In this document: positions 26,693 to 36,200 of the stretch, piece after piece | Position numbering within the stretch: position 1 is the first letter of the stretch | Layout of the letters: each line of letters begins with the position of its first letter | Assembly: GCA_938003835.1 (NCBI GenBank) | Contig: CALKXJ010000005.1 | Span: 155,152 to 219,151 of the forward strand | Direction of reading: 5' to 3' | DNA: 64,000 nt | Source of the DNA: an uncultured Bryobacteraceae bacterium | GTDB taxonomy: Bacteria; Acidobacteriota; Terriglobia; Bryobacterales; Bryobacteraceae | Made by a program: the position numbers and the translations under genes | The notes under the pieces: generated by a model | Databases searched by the model: none | The model's input: the letters and a program-made list of their open reading frames with translations, nothing else | What the model was told of the DNA's origin: nothing

Positions 26693-26941
26693 CTAGAAGC
26701 GACCGGGGAGAACCTCAGCCTTCTCCCGGCTCTCCTTGACCGGGTCCCAGTATTTCACCAAACCCCGCCGGACCTCCTCCATGGCCGTCACCGTCGGCTT
26801 CTTGGAGGCGGTCGGCAGAAAGGAGCGGGCGCCGCTCTGAAGCTGGCGTGCCCGTTTCGCCGCCACGATGATGAACCGATAGGTGCTCTGCTCCGGGTCG
26901 TCCGGAATGGCGTACATAGGTGCTCGTGTGGATTTCTCCAT
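26693..26941 (-). CDS. rpoZ: RNA polymerase omega subunit
   Basis: An 82-residue protein with the omega core YRFIIVAAKRARQLQSGARS and a shorter C-terminus than E. coli omega. Omega helps fold the beta' subunit. Position between gmk and coaBC is the normal location and strongly supports the call despite low primary conservation. Confidence 0.88.
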   Translation of the reverse strand: MEKSTRAPMYAIPDDPEQSTYRFIIVAAKRARQLQSGARSFLPTASKKPTVTAMEEVRRGLVKYWDPVKESREKAEVLPGRF

Positions 26942-26986
26942 ATTGCAATCACTTACCGTCTGGCGCCGCGTCGCAAGGCCGCGTCC

Positions 26987-27595
26987 TCACACATCGAAGC
27001 TGGCCAGGATCGGCCCGATCTCCTCCTCCATCCGGACCCGCCGCAGCCGCTCGGCCCGGATGATGGCGGCCAGGTCGGCCACCGCGGTCTCCAAATCGCG
27101 GTTCACCAGCACGTAATCGTATTCGCGGAAACTCTTGATCTCCTCGCGCGCTTCCCGGAGCCGCCGCTCGATCGCCTCGTCGGAGTCCTCTGACCGTGCT
27201 CGCAAGCGCTGCTCCAGGATGTCGCGGGATGGAGCCAGGATGAAGATACTGACCGCGTCCGGTATCTCTCTTTTCAATTTTCGCGCACCTTGGACGTCGA
27301 TGTCGAGTACCAGATCCCGGTTTTCGCGCCGCGCCTGCTCCCAGTAGCTGCGGTGCGTGCCGTAGTAATGCCCGAAGACCTCGGCCCATTCGAGAAACTC
27401 GCCGCTTCCCAGCCGGGTCTCGAACTCCTCCCGGCTGATGAAGTGATAGCTTTCGCCCGGCCGTTCGGCGCCGCGCGGGGCCCGTGTCGTGTAGGAGACG
27501 GAAAACAGCAGGCGGGGATCGGCGGCCAGCACGCGCGCCAGCAACGTCGATTTGCCGGAGCCGGAAGGCGCCGAGACGATGTAGACGACGGTCAT
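26987..27595 (-). CDS. gmk: Guanylate kinase
   Basis: A 202-residue kinase making GDP from GMP. The P-loop SAPSGSGKSTLLARVL is at the N-terminus, and the GMP-binding segment reads SVSYTTRAPRGAERPGESYH. The start overlaps yicC by four bases. Confidence 0.96.
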   Translation of the reverse strand: MTVVYIVSAPSGSGKSTLLARVLAADPRLLFSVSYTTRAPRGAERPGESYHFISREEFETRLGSGEFLEWAEVFGHYYGTHRSYWEQARRENRDLVLDIDVQGARKLKREIPDAVSIFILAPSRDILEQRLRARSEDSDEAIERRLREAREEIKSFREYDYVLVNRDLETAVADLAAIIRAERLRRVRMEEEIGPILASFDV

Positions 27596-28497
27596 TCCAG
27601 ATTCAGAGCCTGCTCGCGAATCTTCTCGATCTCGGCCTTGGCTTCGAGGGCCAGGCTGGTGATCCCCAGGCCCGGCCCGGCGACGCCCGCGGTCTTCGAC
27701 AGGATCGTGTTGGTTTCCCGGTGCATCTCCTGGAGCAGGAAGTCCAGGCGCTTGCCCACCTCGCCGCCGGCTTCGAGCATCTGCTCGATCTCGCCGGCGT
27801 GGATCTTCAACCGGGCCACCTCCTCGGAGATGTCGCTGCGGTCGGCCAGGATGGCCGCCTCCTGCGCCAGCCGCTGGGGATCGATCTGAGCGCCGCCGAG
27901 CAGTTCGGCGAGCCGCCGCCTCAATCGTTCCTCGAAGGCGCGGACCGCCTGAAGGCGCAGTTCCTCCAGCCGGTCCGCCAGCTCGAGGAGAGCCCGCGCC
28001 CGCTTGCGCAGTTCGGCCGCGATCTGGGCGCCTTCCCGCCCGCGGAATTCATTGAGGAGCGCTGCGGCCTCCCCCAGGGTCTCCAGAAGACCGCGCTCGA
28101 ACTCCTGGCCCGGCTCGGCCTCGGGCGCCAGCGCCAGAACGCCGGGAAAGCGCAGGACCGCGTTCAGGTCGGGCTCCCCGGCGATGCCATAATCGGCGGC
28201 AGCCTGCCGGAAGGCGGCCAGGTAAGCCTCGAGCAAGCGCCGGTTCAGGGTGAGCGCGCCCGCCTCCGGCGTCCGCCTCACCTCAACGCGGACCTCCACG
28301 TGTCCCCGCACCAGCGCCCGGCTCAGCACGCCCCGCATCGCGCATTCCAGCGCGTCGAGCTCCGGCGGCAGATAGAAGCGCAGGTCCAGGCCCCGGTGAT
28401 TGACGCTCTTGAGGCTGACCACCACCTCCGCCCCTTCGAGCGGTTTGAGCAGCCGGGCAAATCCCGTCATACTGCGGATGGGCCTCGACGCTGTCAT
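27592..28497 (-). CDS. yicC: YicC family endoribonuclease
   Basis: A 301-residue protein with the family start IRSMTGFARL and VSLKSVNHRGLDLRFYLPP, and the C-terminal metal-site region DFLLQEMHRETNTILSKT. YicC proteins are RNA endonucleases linked to sRNA turnover. The ATG at 28497 overlaps the exporter stop as ATGA and is preferred over one four codons upstream. yicC-gmk-rpoZ is a conserved set. Confidence 0.92.
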   Translation of the reverse strand: MTASRPIRSMTGFARLLKPLEGAEVVVSLKSVNHRGLDLRFYLPPELDALECAMRGVLSRALVRGHVEVRVEVRRTPEAGALTLNRRLLEAYLAAFRQAAADYGIAGEPDLNAVLRFPGVLALAPEAEPGQEFERGLLETLGEAAALLNEFRGREGAQIAAELRKRARALLELADRLEELRLQAVRAFEERLRRRLAELLGGAQIDPQRLAQEAAILADRSDISEEVARLKIHAGEIEQMLEAGGEVGKRLDFLLQEMHRETNTILSKTAGVAGPGLGITSLALEAKAEIEKIREQALNLE

Positions 28498-30317
28498 GGG
28501 CTCACCCATGCGTCCGGCTCCAGGTACTGGAGCTCGTGCAGCCGCTGGTAGATGCCGCCGCCGGCCACCAACTGCTCGTGGGTGCCGATCTCGGTGATGC
28601 GCCCGGCTTCGAGCACGACGATCTTGTCGGCGCGCCGCACCGTGGAGAGCCGGTGTGCGATGACGATCACCGTCCGGTTGGCCATCAGGTTGGCCAGCGC
28701 CCGCTGCACAAGCAGCTCCGATTCCGAATCGAGATGCGAGGTCGCCTCGTCGAGGATCAGGATCGGCGCGTTCTTCAGCAAAGCGCGCGCGATGGCGATC
28801 CGCTGCCGCTGGCCGCCGCTCAGTTTGACGCCGCGCTCGCCCACTACGGTGCCGTAACCCTCCGGCAACCGCTCGACGAACTCCTCGACCAGAGCGTTCC
28901 GGGCCGCGGCGCGCACCTCCTCGTCGGTTGCATCCCGGCGCCCGTAGCGGATGTTGTTGGCGATGGTGTCGTTGAACAGAAAGGTCTCTTGCGCGACGAT
29001 TCCGATCTGGCGCCGGAGCGTGGCCAGCTTGAGGTCCCGCACGTCGATGCCGTCGATGCGGACCGCTCCTTCGGTGACATCGTAAAAGCGCGCCGCCAGA
29101 GCCGCAAGCGTGGTCTTGCCCGCGCCGCTCGGGCCGACTAGCGCCACCACCTCGCCGTGGCGCACCTCGAGGTTGATATTCTCCAGGCGAAATCCGTTCG
29201 ACGAGCCCGGATAATGGAAGCCGACCCGGTCATAGACAATCGCCTGCTCGAACCTCTCGAGCGGCACCGCGCCCGGCCGGTCCCTGATCGTCTCCTCGCG
29301 GTCCAGGTATTCGAAGACCCGCTGCGAAGCCCCGAGCGCCTGCTGGAAGATGTTATGGATGCCGGCCAGGCGCTTCACCGGCTCGTAGAGCATCAGGAGC
29401 GCCACGACAAACGTGGTGAACTCGCCGGCCGTCATCGCCCCGGCCTTGATCTGCTCGCGCGCGTAAGTCAGCAGCGCCACCACAGTAAGCGCGCCGAACA
29501 GTTCGATCACCGGCGTCGCCGCCGCCTGGAGCGCCACATAGCGCAGCGACGCCGCCTTGTAGCGCAGTCCCGCCAGGCGGAACCGGCGCGACTCGTGCCC
29601 CTCGCCGGCGAATGACTTCACCACCTGGTGCCCGCCGAGCGCCTCCTGCAAGATCTGGTTCAACTCGGCGGCGTGGTCCTGCGCCCGCCGCGTCGTGCGC
29701 CGGATGCGCCGTCCCAGCCGCAGCGTCGGCGCCAGCACGGCGGGCAACACCGTCAGGCTGACCAGCGACAACCGCCAGTCCGTGTGCACCAGCACGTATC
29801 CGAGCGCCAGCGCCGTGAAGCTCTGCCGGAGAAGATCCGCCAGGATATGCGAGGTGGCCACCTGGATCTTCTCGACGTCGGCCATGATCGATGACATCAG
29901 CCGCGCCGTCGGGTGCATTTCAAAGAAATGCATGTCCTGCCGGAGGACATGGTCGAAAACCCGCTGGCGCAGGTCGGTGATCGCCGAAAGACCCACATAG
30001 TTGACCGCGTAATTGCCCAGATAGTCGCAAGCTCCCTTGACCAGGAAGACCAGCAGGATGCCGAAGGCCACCATCGTCCAGACGTTGCGAATCCAGCCGG
30101 GCACGAGGTAGTGGAGGTAGACGGGTTCGCCGAGAAACCGGAACAGGACCACGGGCGCCTCGGGCGAGGCGGGATTGAGCACGCGGTCGAAGATCGGCCC
30201 GATGAGCAGAGCGATCATGGCGTGCGCGGCGCCGGCGATGGCCATCAGCACGACCGAGGCGAGCAGGATGGCCACGTAGGGCCGGACAAAGCGGAGCAGG
30301 CGCAGAATCTCCCTCAT
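28494..30317 (-). CDS. MsbA-like ABC exporter (fused permease-ATPase)
   Basis: A 607-residue half-transporter. Six membrane helices occupy about residues 1-320, followed by the ATPase: Walker A VGPSGAGKTTLAALAA, signature VKLSGGQRQRIAIARAL, Walker B ILILDEATSHLDSESE, H-loop VIAHRLST. This is the layout of lipid A flippases. The neighbouring GT9 heptosyltransferase-like gene supports a role in lipopolysaccharide export. The ATG at 30317 overlaps the upstream stop as ATGA; the frame upstream of it is antisense shadow. Confidence 0.88.
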   Translation of the reverse strand: MREILRLLRFVRPYVAILLASVVLMAIAGAAHAMIALLIGPIFDRVLNPASPEAPVVLFRFLGEPVYLHYLVPGWIRNVWTMVAFGILLVFLVKGACDYLGNYAVNYVGLSAITDLRQRVFDHVLRQDMHFFEMHPTARLMSSIMADVEKIQVATSHILADLLRQSFTALALGYVLVHTDWRLSLVSLTVLPAVLAPTLRLGRRIRRTTRRAQDHAAELNQILQEALGGHQVVKSFAGEGHESRRFRLAGLRYKAASLRYVALQAAATPVIELFGALTVVALLTYAREQIKAGAMTAGEFTTFVVALLMLYEPVKRLAGIHNIFQQALGASQRVFEYLDREETIRDRPGAVPLERFEQAIVYDRVGFHYPGSSNGFRLENINLEVRHGEVVALVGPSGAGKTTLAALAARFYDVTEGAVRIDGIDVRDLKLATLRRQIGIVAQETFLFNDTIANNIRYGRRDATDEEVRAAARNALVEEFVERLPEGYGTVVGERGVKLSGGQRQRIAIARALLKNAPILILDEATSHLDSESELLVQRALANLMANRTVIVIAHRLSTVRRADKIVVLEAGRITEIGTHEQLVAGGGIYQRLHELQYLEPDAWVSP

Positions 30318-31213
30318 GCCGTCACCCGCAGCCGTTCGAGCGCCGCCAGCACCTCGGCCGGCTCGATCCCCTCGATCCCCTCTCGGTTCACCAGCACTTC
30401 CGCCGGGGCGCGCCACGGTCCCCAGATGCGCGGATCCGACGGGCCGAAGATCACGACTGCGGGCACGCCGAGGGCTGCCGCCATGTGCGCCGGGCCGCTG
30501 TCGTTACCGAGGAAGACGGTCGCGCCGGCGATCAGATCCTTGATCTCGGCGAGGGGTCTGGCGCACAGCGTCCGGAACCGCGCGAACGGGCTCAGGTCAT
30601 CGCCTGCCGCGCCGATGAAGACAGGCTCGATCCCCCAGGCCCCGGCCAGATGCCCGGCGACAACCAGAAAGTGGCCCGCCGGCCAGGTCTTCTCCGGCGC
30701 CGAGGCGACCGGGTGAATCACCGCGTAGGGGCCGGCGGCCTGCCGAGGCTGTGCGGCGAGCTTCGCCCGGGGAATCTCCGCGTGCGGTACGCCCAGAAAA
30801 AAGAGCGCCGAGGCCAGATGTTCGGCCGTGTGCACCACCCGTTCCTCTCCCAGTATCTCCTGCGCCCGCGGAATCCGGATCCCGTAGCTCCAGGCCCACC
30901 TGGCGTGTCCGAACCCCGCGCGGACAGGCGCCCTCGAGACGAAGGTCAGCCACGCCGCACGATTGCCGCCGTGCAGGTCGAGACACAGATCCGCGCCCCA
31001 CGCGGCCACCCGCGCCGAGGAAGGCTCGAGCAGCTCATCGACGTCCTCGCTGCCTTCGAACACCGCGCGAAAGCGCTCTTCCACTACGATCCCGATCCGC
31101 AAATCTCCCCGGAATCGCTTGAGCAGCGCCAGCGCCGGCGTCGTCAGCACACAATCGCCGAGCGAGCGCAGCCGAACAATCAGCAGGCGCGCGCCCGGCG
31201 GCAGACGTTCGAT
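30314..31213 (-). CDS. Glycosyltransferase family 9 (heptosyltransferase-like), no ordinary start codon
   Basis: About 299 residues. The C-terminal donor site FLGNDSGPAHMAAALGVPA and GPSDPRIWGPW identify GT9, which adds heptose or similar residues to the lipid A core. The conserved N-terminus (LLIVRLRSLGDCVLTTPAL) is encoded upstream of the first GTG (31150). Between it and the in-frame TGA of the preceding gene there is no ATG, GTG or TTG; only ATC (31216, 31213), CTG (31204) and similar codons occur. AGGAGG at 31223-31218 is a good ribosome site, so a non-standard ATC or CTG start is likely; the coordinate given is a guess. Confidence 0.75.
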   Translation of the reverse strand: MERLPPGARLLIVRLRSLGDCVLTTPALALLKRFRGDLRIGIVVEERFRAVFEGSEDVDELLEPSSARVAAWGADLCLDLHGGNRAAWLTFVSRAPVRAGFGHARWAWSYGIRIPRAQEILGEERVVHTAEHLASALFFLGVPHAEIPRAKLAAQPRQAAGPYAVIHPVASAPEKTWPAGHFLVVAGHLAGAWGIEPVFIGAAGDDLSPFARFRTLCARPLAEIKDLIAGATVFLGNDSGPAHMAAALGVPAVVIFGPSDPRIWGPWRAPAEVLVNREGIEGIEPAEVLAALERLRVTA

Positions 31214-31234
31214 GATGCCTCCTGTCGCCGTCCC

Positions 31235-31411
31235 TCAGGCCCCCTCGTCGAATCTGGCTTCCTCGAGCAGCATCACCGGAATGTCGTCCCGGATCGGGAA
31301 GACGCGCCGGCAGGTCCGGCACAGCAAGCCCTTGTCGTCGTCTTTGAGCACCAGCGACGTCTTGCAGACGGGACAGACCAGCAGCTCGAGCAGCTCGGTC
31401 GAAATCGGCAT
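31235..31411 (-). CDS. Trm112-family zinc protein
   Basis: A 58-residue protein, too short for most gene callers. It reads [20 protein letters not shown], then [20 protein letters not shown], giving two CxxC pairs and the FPI-DIPVML ending typical of Trm112/YcaR proteins. Bacterial members often sit near lipid A or glycosyltransferase genes, as here. Its TGA stop is in the same frame as the downstream GT9 gene. Confidence 0.88.
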   Translation of the reverse strand: MPISTELLELLVCPVCKTSLVLKDDDKGLLCRTCRRVFPIRDDIPVMLLEEARFDEGA

Positions 31412-31423
31412 CGCCGTGCGCCC

Positions 31424-32089
31424 TCAGGCCGCCTTCTTCAGCTCCTCTCGGGCCGCGGCGATCACCTCGAGGAATTTCCTCGCGCGTTCGGTGAAGATCT
31501 CGTAGCGGCCCTCCTTGATCGTCTTGGCGTCGACGAGCTCGGCGCCCACGGCGACCGCACAGGCTCCTGCCTTCAGGAACTCACCCGCCGTCTCGAGGTT
31601 GACGCCTCCGGTGGGAATCATCTCGATCTGCGGGAAGGGCGCTTTGAGCGCTCGGATGTACTTCGGTCCGCCGACGTTGCCGCAAGGGAAGATCTTGACG
31701 ATGTCGGCGCCGGCCTCCCAAGCCGTGAGCACCTCGGTGGGCGTCAGCGCGCCCGGCATGATCACCTTGCCGTAGCGCTTAACCATCTCGATGGTGGCCA
31801 GCTTCAGGCTCGGCGTGACGAAAAACTCCGCCCCGGCCAGCATCGAGATCCGCGCCGACTCCGGATCGAGCACGGTGCCGGCGCCCAGCACGATCTTGTC
31901 GCCGAACCGGTCGGCCACCGCTTCGAGCGCCTGGATGGCGCCCGGCACCGTCATGGTGATTTCCGCGGCCCGGATGCCTCCCTCATAGATCGCCTCGACT
32001 GCCTTGATGGCGCTTTCGGCGCTCGAAGTTCGCACCACGGGAACGATGCCGACATCCCGGATAAAAGACAGGACCGTCTCCTTATTCAT
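31424..32089 (-). CDS. eda: KDPG/KHG aldolase
   Basis: A 221-residue class I aldolase that cleaves 2-keto-3-deoxy-6-phosphogluconate (and 4-hydroxy-2-oxoglutarate) to pyruvate plus an aldehyde. EITMTVPGAIQAL, GAGTVLDPESA and the Schiff-base lysine in GADIVKIFPCGNVGG are intact. GGGAGAGCT precedes the ATG. It fits the sugar-acid theme of the SMP-30 and dehydratase genes in the window. Confidence 0.93.
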   Translation of the reverse strand: MNKETVLSFIRDVGIVPVVRTSSAESAIKAVEAIYEGGIRAAEITMTVPGAIQALEAVADRFGDKIVLGAGTVLDPESARISMLAGAEFFVTPSLKLATIEMVKRYGKVIMPGALTPTEVLTAWEAGADIVKIFPCGNVGGPKYIRALKAPFPQIEMIPTGGVNLETAGEFLKAGACAVAVGAELVDAKTIKEGRYEIFTERARKFLEVIAAAREELKKAA

Positions 32090-32104
32090 AGCTCTCCCAT
32101 CTTA

Positions 32105-33007
32105 TCAACGGCCGCCGGGAGCCTGCCGCCAGCGTTCGAATTCCAGCCCCGGCCGGTCCACCCGGAACTGGACCAGCCGGCCTTTCTCCGCTTCGGTGAC
32201 GTAACAGGTGCGCCCGTCGGGCCCGCCAAAGCAGAGGTTCGTCGGTCGCGCCCCGAGGACGTCGATCTCACGCAAGAGCTTGCCCTCGGGGGAAACCTTC
32301 GCCACGGTGCCCTTTCCCCACCGGGTGATGTAGAGGTTGCCATCGACGTCACAACGCATGCCGTCCAGACCGTGGTCGGCAAATTCGATCACAAGCCGCC
32401 GGGCCCCCAGGCGCCCGCCCCGCTCGATCCGGAAGGCCCAGACCTTCCGTTGCACGGTCTCGTTGACGTACAGGGTCCGCCCGTCCGGGCTCACCTCGAT
32501 GCCGTTGGTGGTGCCCATATTCTCTCCCACGCGTTCCACCTTGCCGTTGCGGTCGATGCGCCAGAGCTGGCCGGTGCCCGCCTTCCAGTTCGGATCGCTG
32601 GCCCAGAGCGTCTCATCGGGGCCGATCGCCAGGTCGTTCGGCTGGTTCATCCGCGGCTCGTGGGCGAACACCTCGATGCGGCGCGTCGCCAGGTCCACGC
32701 GCAGCACGTTGTGCCCGGTGTAATCGGCGATGTACATCCTGCCGGCCCGGTCGAAGCGAATGCCGTTGCCCAGGCTACCGGGGGGCATCTCCAGAAAGAC
32801 CTCGCCCCGGCCGTCGGGCGTCACGCGCCCGATGGTGGGCTGGCGGGCGAAGCTAACCGCGTAGATATTGCCGTCGCGATCGCAGGCCGGCCCCTCGATG
32901 TGCTCGGTGAAGCTGCCCGGCTCAGTCAGCGGTTGGGTGACGAACAGCTCCTCAGCAGACACGGCGGTTAGCCCCCACCACAGCAAGAAAAGTATGGCCC
33001 GCAACAA
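32105..33007 (-). CDS. Secreted SMP-30/gluconolactonase-like protein
   Basis: A 300-residue beta-propeller lactonase-family protein. The TTG start at 33007 follows AAAGGAGC at a good distance, and gives a signal peptide (MLRAILFLLWWGLTAVSA). Family segments: GNIYAVSFA, LGNGIRFDRAGRMYIADY, PNDLAIGPDETLWASDPNWK, TTNGIEVSPDGRTLYVNETV. It probably hydrolyses sugar lactones in the periplasm. It sits 15 bases upstream of the KDPG aldolase gene. Confidence 0.88.
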   Translation of the reverse strand: MLRAILFLLWWGLTAVSAEELFVTQPLTEPGSFTEHIEGPACDRDGNIYAVSFARQPTIGRVTPDGRGEVFLEMPPGSLGNGIRFDRAGRMYIADYTGHNVLRVDLATRRIEVFAHEPRMNQPNDLAIGPDETLWASDPNWKAGTGQLWRIDRNGKVERVGENMGTTNGIEVSPDGRTLYVNETVQRKVWAFRIERGGRLGARRLVIEFADHGLDGMRCDVDGNLYITRWGKGTVAKVSPEGKLLREIDVLGARPTNLCFGGPDGRTCYVTEAEKGRLVQFRVDRPGLEFERWRQAPGGR

Positions 33008-33104
33008 CGTCTTGCTCCTTTCCCGGGGAGAGTCGGCGGCTCACCCCTCCATCGTAAAACGACCTGGGCTCCGCACGGCCTCTTCGGCGCACTCCAGAAA
33101 AATC

Positions 33105-33133
33105 TTGAAACTGTAACTGAGCTGGAATATACT
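33105..33133 (+). promoter_or_regulatory. Sigma70 promoter of the first tandem receptor
   Basis: TTGAAA (33105-33110), a 17-base spacer and TATACT (33128-33133) form a strong match. Initiation near 33140 gives a leader of about 63 bases. Confidence 0.75.
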
Positions 33134-33164
33134 CATCGACGGGGTTTTGGGTGTTCCGACCATG

Positions 33165-33180
33165 GGCGCTTTCGAGCGCC
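33165..33180 (+). promoter_or_regulatory. Leader hairpin with TTCG loop
   Basis: GGCGCT-TTCG-AGCGCC forms a six-base-pair stem with a UUCG loop in the receptor leader, seven bases before AAGGAG. It lies close enough to the ribosome site to affect translation or message stability, though no ligand-sensing structure is apparent. Confidence 0.45.
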
Positions 33181-33202
33181 AAGGCTCAAGGAGTCGCTTC
33201 CG

Positions 33203-36200
33203 ATGAAGGCCATCGTCACCGCCGTTGTCTTCATTCTTCCGCTCGCACTCTGGGCGCAAACCGCGGGCGAAATCGTCGGCATCGTCACCGACGCCACGGG
33301 CGCCGTCGTCCCCGGTGCCAGCGTCACGGTGACCAACCAGGCGACCAACGCCGTTCGCACCACCACCACCAATGAGGCGGGAATCTACTCGGTTCCCTCG
33401 CTGGTTCCCGGCGTCTACGAAGTCAAGATCGAGATGCGCGGCTTCCGGACAGTGATCCGGCGCGACATCCAGCTCGAAGTCCAGCAGGTGGCGCGCATTA
33501 ACGCGACGCTCGAGGTCGGCGATGTCGCCGAATCGGTCGAGGTGCGCGGCGGTGCGGTCCTGCTCGACACCGATAGCGCCACCACCGGCACGGTGATCGA
33601 GCAGAAGCGCATCGTCGATCTGCCGCTCAACGGCCGCAACTTTCTCCAGTTGGTCTCACTCAGTCCGAATGTCACCTACGGCTTTGCCACGCCGGGGCAG
33701 GTGGCGGGCAGGCAAGGCGGCGACCGCGGCACGCAGAACATCTCTGTCTCCGGCATGCGCGGCACCTGGAACTACTACACGCTCGACGGCATCGCCAACA
33801 CGGATGTCAATTTTAACCTGTACATCATGTTGCCGTCGGTGGACGCGCTGCTTGAGTTCAAGGTGCAGACCGGCATTTATCCTGCCGAGTTCGGCCGCGC
33901 CGCCAGCCAGGTCAATGTTTCGACCAAGCCCGGCACCAACGAGTTCCACGGCTCAGCCTACGAGTTTCATCGTAACGACAAGCTCGACGCGCGCCAGTAC
34001 GACTTCATCGGCACGCGGCCGGCCAAGGCCCCCTTCCGCTGGAACCAGTACGGTTTCGTTCTCGGGGGCCCAGTCTGGATCCCGAAGATCTATGACGGCC
34101 GCAACCGCCTGTTCTTCATGTCCAACTTCGAAGGCTTTCGCGAGCGGCGCACCACCTACGGCGTCTATACGACGCCCACGGTGGCCATGCGCAACGGAGA
34201 CTTCTCTTATCGCACCACGCAGCTGTTCGATCCTCTCAGCCGCCGCTTCCTCGACGGGCGGCTGACGGCCGAGCCCTTTGCCGGCAATCAGATCCCGAAG
34301 AGCCGGTTCGATCCCATCTCGCTGAAGCTGCTCGAGTTCTGGCCGGAGCCGAACGTGGCGACGACGGTGCTGCGCGACAACTATCAGGTCCGCCAACCGC
34401 GACAGATCGACAAAGACCAGTTCAACTTGCGCATCGACCTGAACGAGAGCAGCAATTCCCAGTGGTTCGGCCGCTATAGCTGGACCGACGAGATCGACTT
34501 CGCTGCGGCCATGAAGCTGAACGGGCGCGTGCTGGCGACCCGCGCCTGGCAGGCGATGCTCAGCAACACGCGGGTCCTCTCGCCCACCCGGGTCAACGAG
34601 TTCCGGATGGGCTACACGTCGTTTTACAACTCGATCCAGCGCGAGCTTGCCGGCAAGCGGAACGTCGTCGACGAGTTGGGGATCCCGGGCCTGAAGACGC
34701 CCGATCCGACCACCTGGGGCATCCCGCGCGTGACGGCGCTGGTGGGCGTCAGCGGCTTCGGCGATGACGCCAGCGGCCCGTTCATCGTGGACGACCGCAT
34801 CCTCCAGTTCACCGACAGCTTCTCCTGGATCAAGGGAAAGCACTCGTTGCGCTTTGGCGGTGAATATCGCTGGGACAACTACCCCCAGAAGGGCAACGAA
34901 TTCGCCCGGGGCTCGCTCGAGTTCAACGGCCAGTACACGGCCAGCCCGGCGACGCTGGCCGGAGGCGATTCGACGGCCGATCTGCTGCTCGGGACGCTCT
35001 CGCGCGCCGAGGCGGCCATCGCACTCGCCGAAGCCGATTTCGTCGCCAACAACTTTGCCCTTTACATCGATGACACCTTCCGGGCAACCCCGAAGCTGAC
35101 TCTCCAGCTCGGCCTTCGCTACGAGCTCTTCCAGCCGTACTACGACCGACTGGAAAACATGGTCAACATCATCACGCCTTACCTCATCTGGACATCGAAC
35201 GTTCCCGATCGCAGCCTCCATCCTTATCTGCTCCGCACCGGGCGCGGCGACTTTTACGAGGGCAAGCTTTTCCGCTACCCCGACATTCAGGTGGCGCGCG
35301 ACGGCCGACTGGGCAAGCGTCTGATGCACACCGACTGGAACAACTTCGCGCCCCGCTTCGGTGTGGCTTACAGCCCGTCGCCCAAGTGGAGCATCCGTAC
35401 CGGCTTCGGCGTCTTCTATTCGGCCGAGAGCGGCAACTCGCGCTTTGACCTGAACCGCGGCATGGGCGGGCGCGTCTCGCGCCCGGGCAACCCGCAGATT
35501 CCTGATATCTTCTACCGCAACTTCCTGACGGCCGCTACGATTCCGTGGGTGCTGCCGCCGCGGCCCTTCCTCTGGGGAGTCAAGCCGAACGTGGTCACCA
35601 GTTACTCGATGCAATATCTGTTCAACATCCAGCGAGAGCTGACGCGGGATATGTCGCTCGAGGTGGGCTACTCGGGCGCCCAGCACCGCAAGCTCCAGGC
35701 GCTCCAGAACACCAACTACCCCGTGCCGGGCGTGGGCACCTACGCGAGCCGCGCGCCCTTCCCCGAGTACAACGTTCTTCAGACGGTGCATTCGGAAGGC
35801 ACCGGTAACTACAACGCTCTGAGCGCCAAGCTGACCCGCCGCTGGTCCGGCGGACTGACCGCGCTCATCAGTTACACCTGGGCCAAGGCGCTCGATTCGG
35901 CCAGCGCCATCCGTGGCAACTATGCCGACATCTTTCCGCAAGACAGCCGCTGCCTGCGCTGCGATTACGGCTTCTCGGCCTACAACACGCCCCACCGCTT
36001 CGTGACCTCGGCGCTGTGGGAGCTGCCCTTCGGCAAGGGCAAGCGCTGGGCCAACGCCGGCGGCGCGATCAATCAACTGCTCGGCGGCTGGCAGATCGGC
36101 TCGATCCTCACGATCCAGAGCGGCCGGCCGCTCAACACGCAGGCGGGCTGGGACGCGCCGGGCACCGGCACCTTCGGCGACTGGCGCCTGCACGCCACCG

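Noticed and set aside
30485..32971. 828-residue open frame on the plus strand
   Set aside because: Antisense across GT9, Trm112-like, KDPG aldolase and SMP-30, all of which have clear motifs on the other strand.
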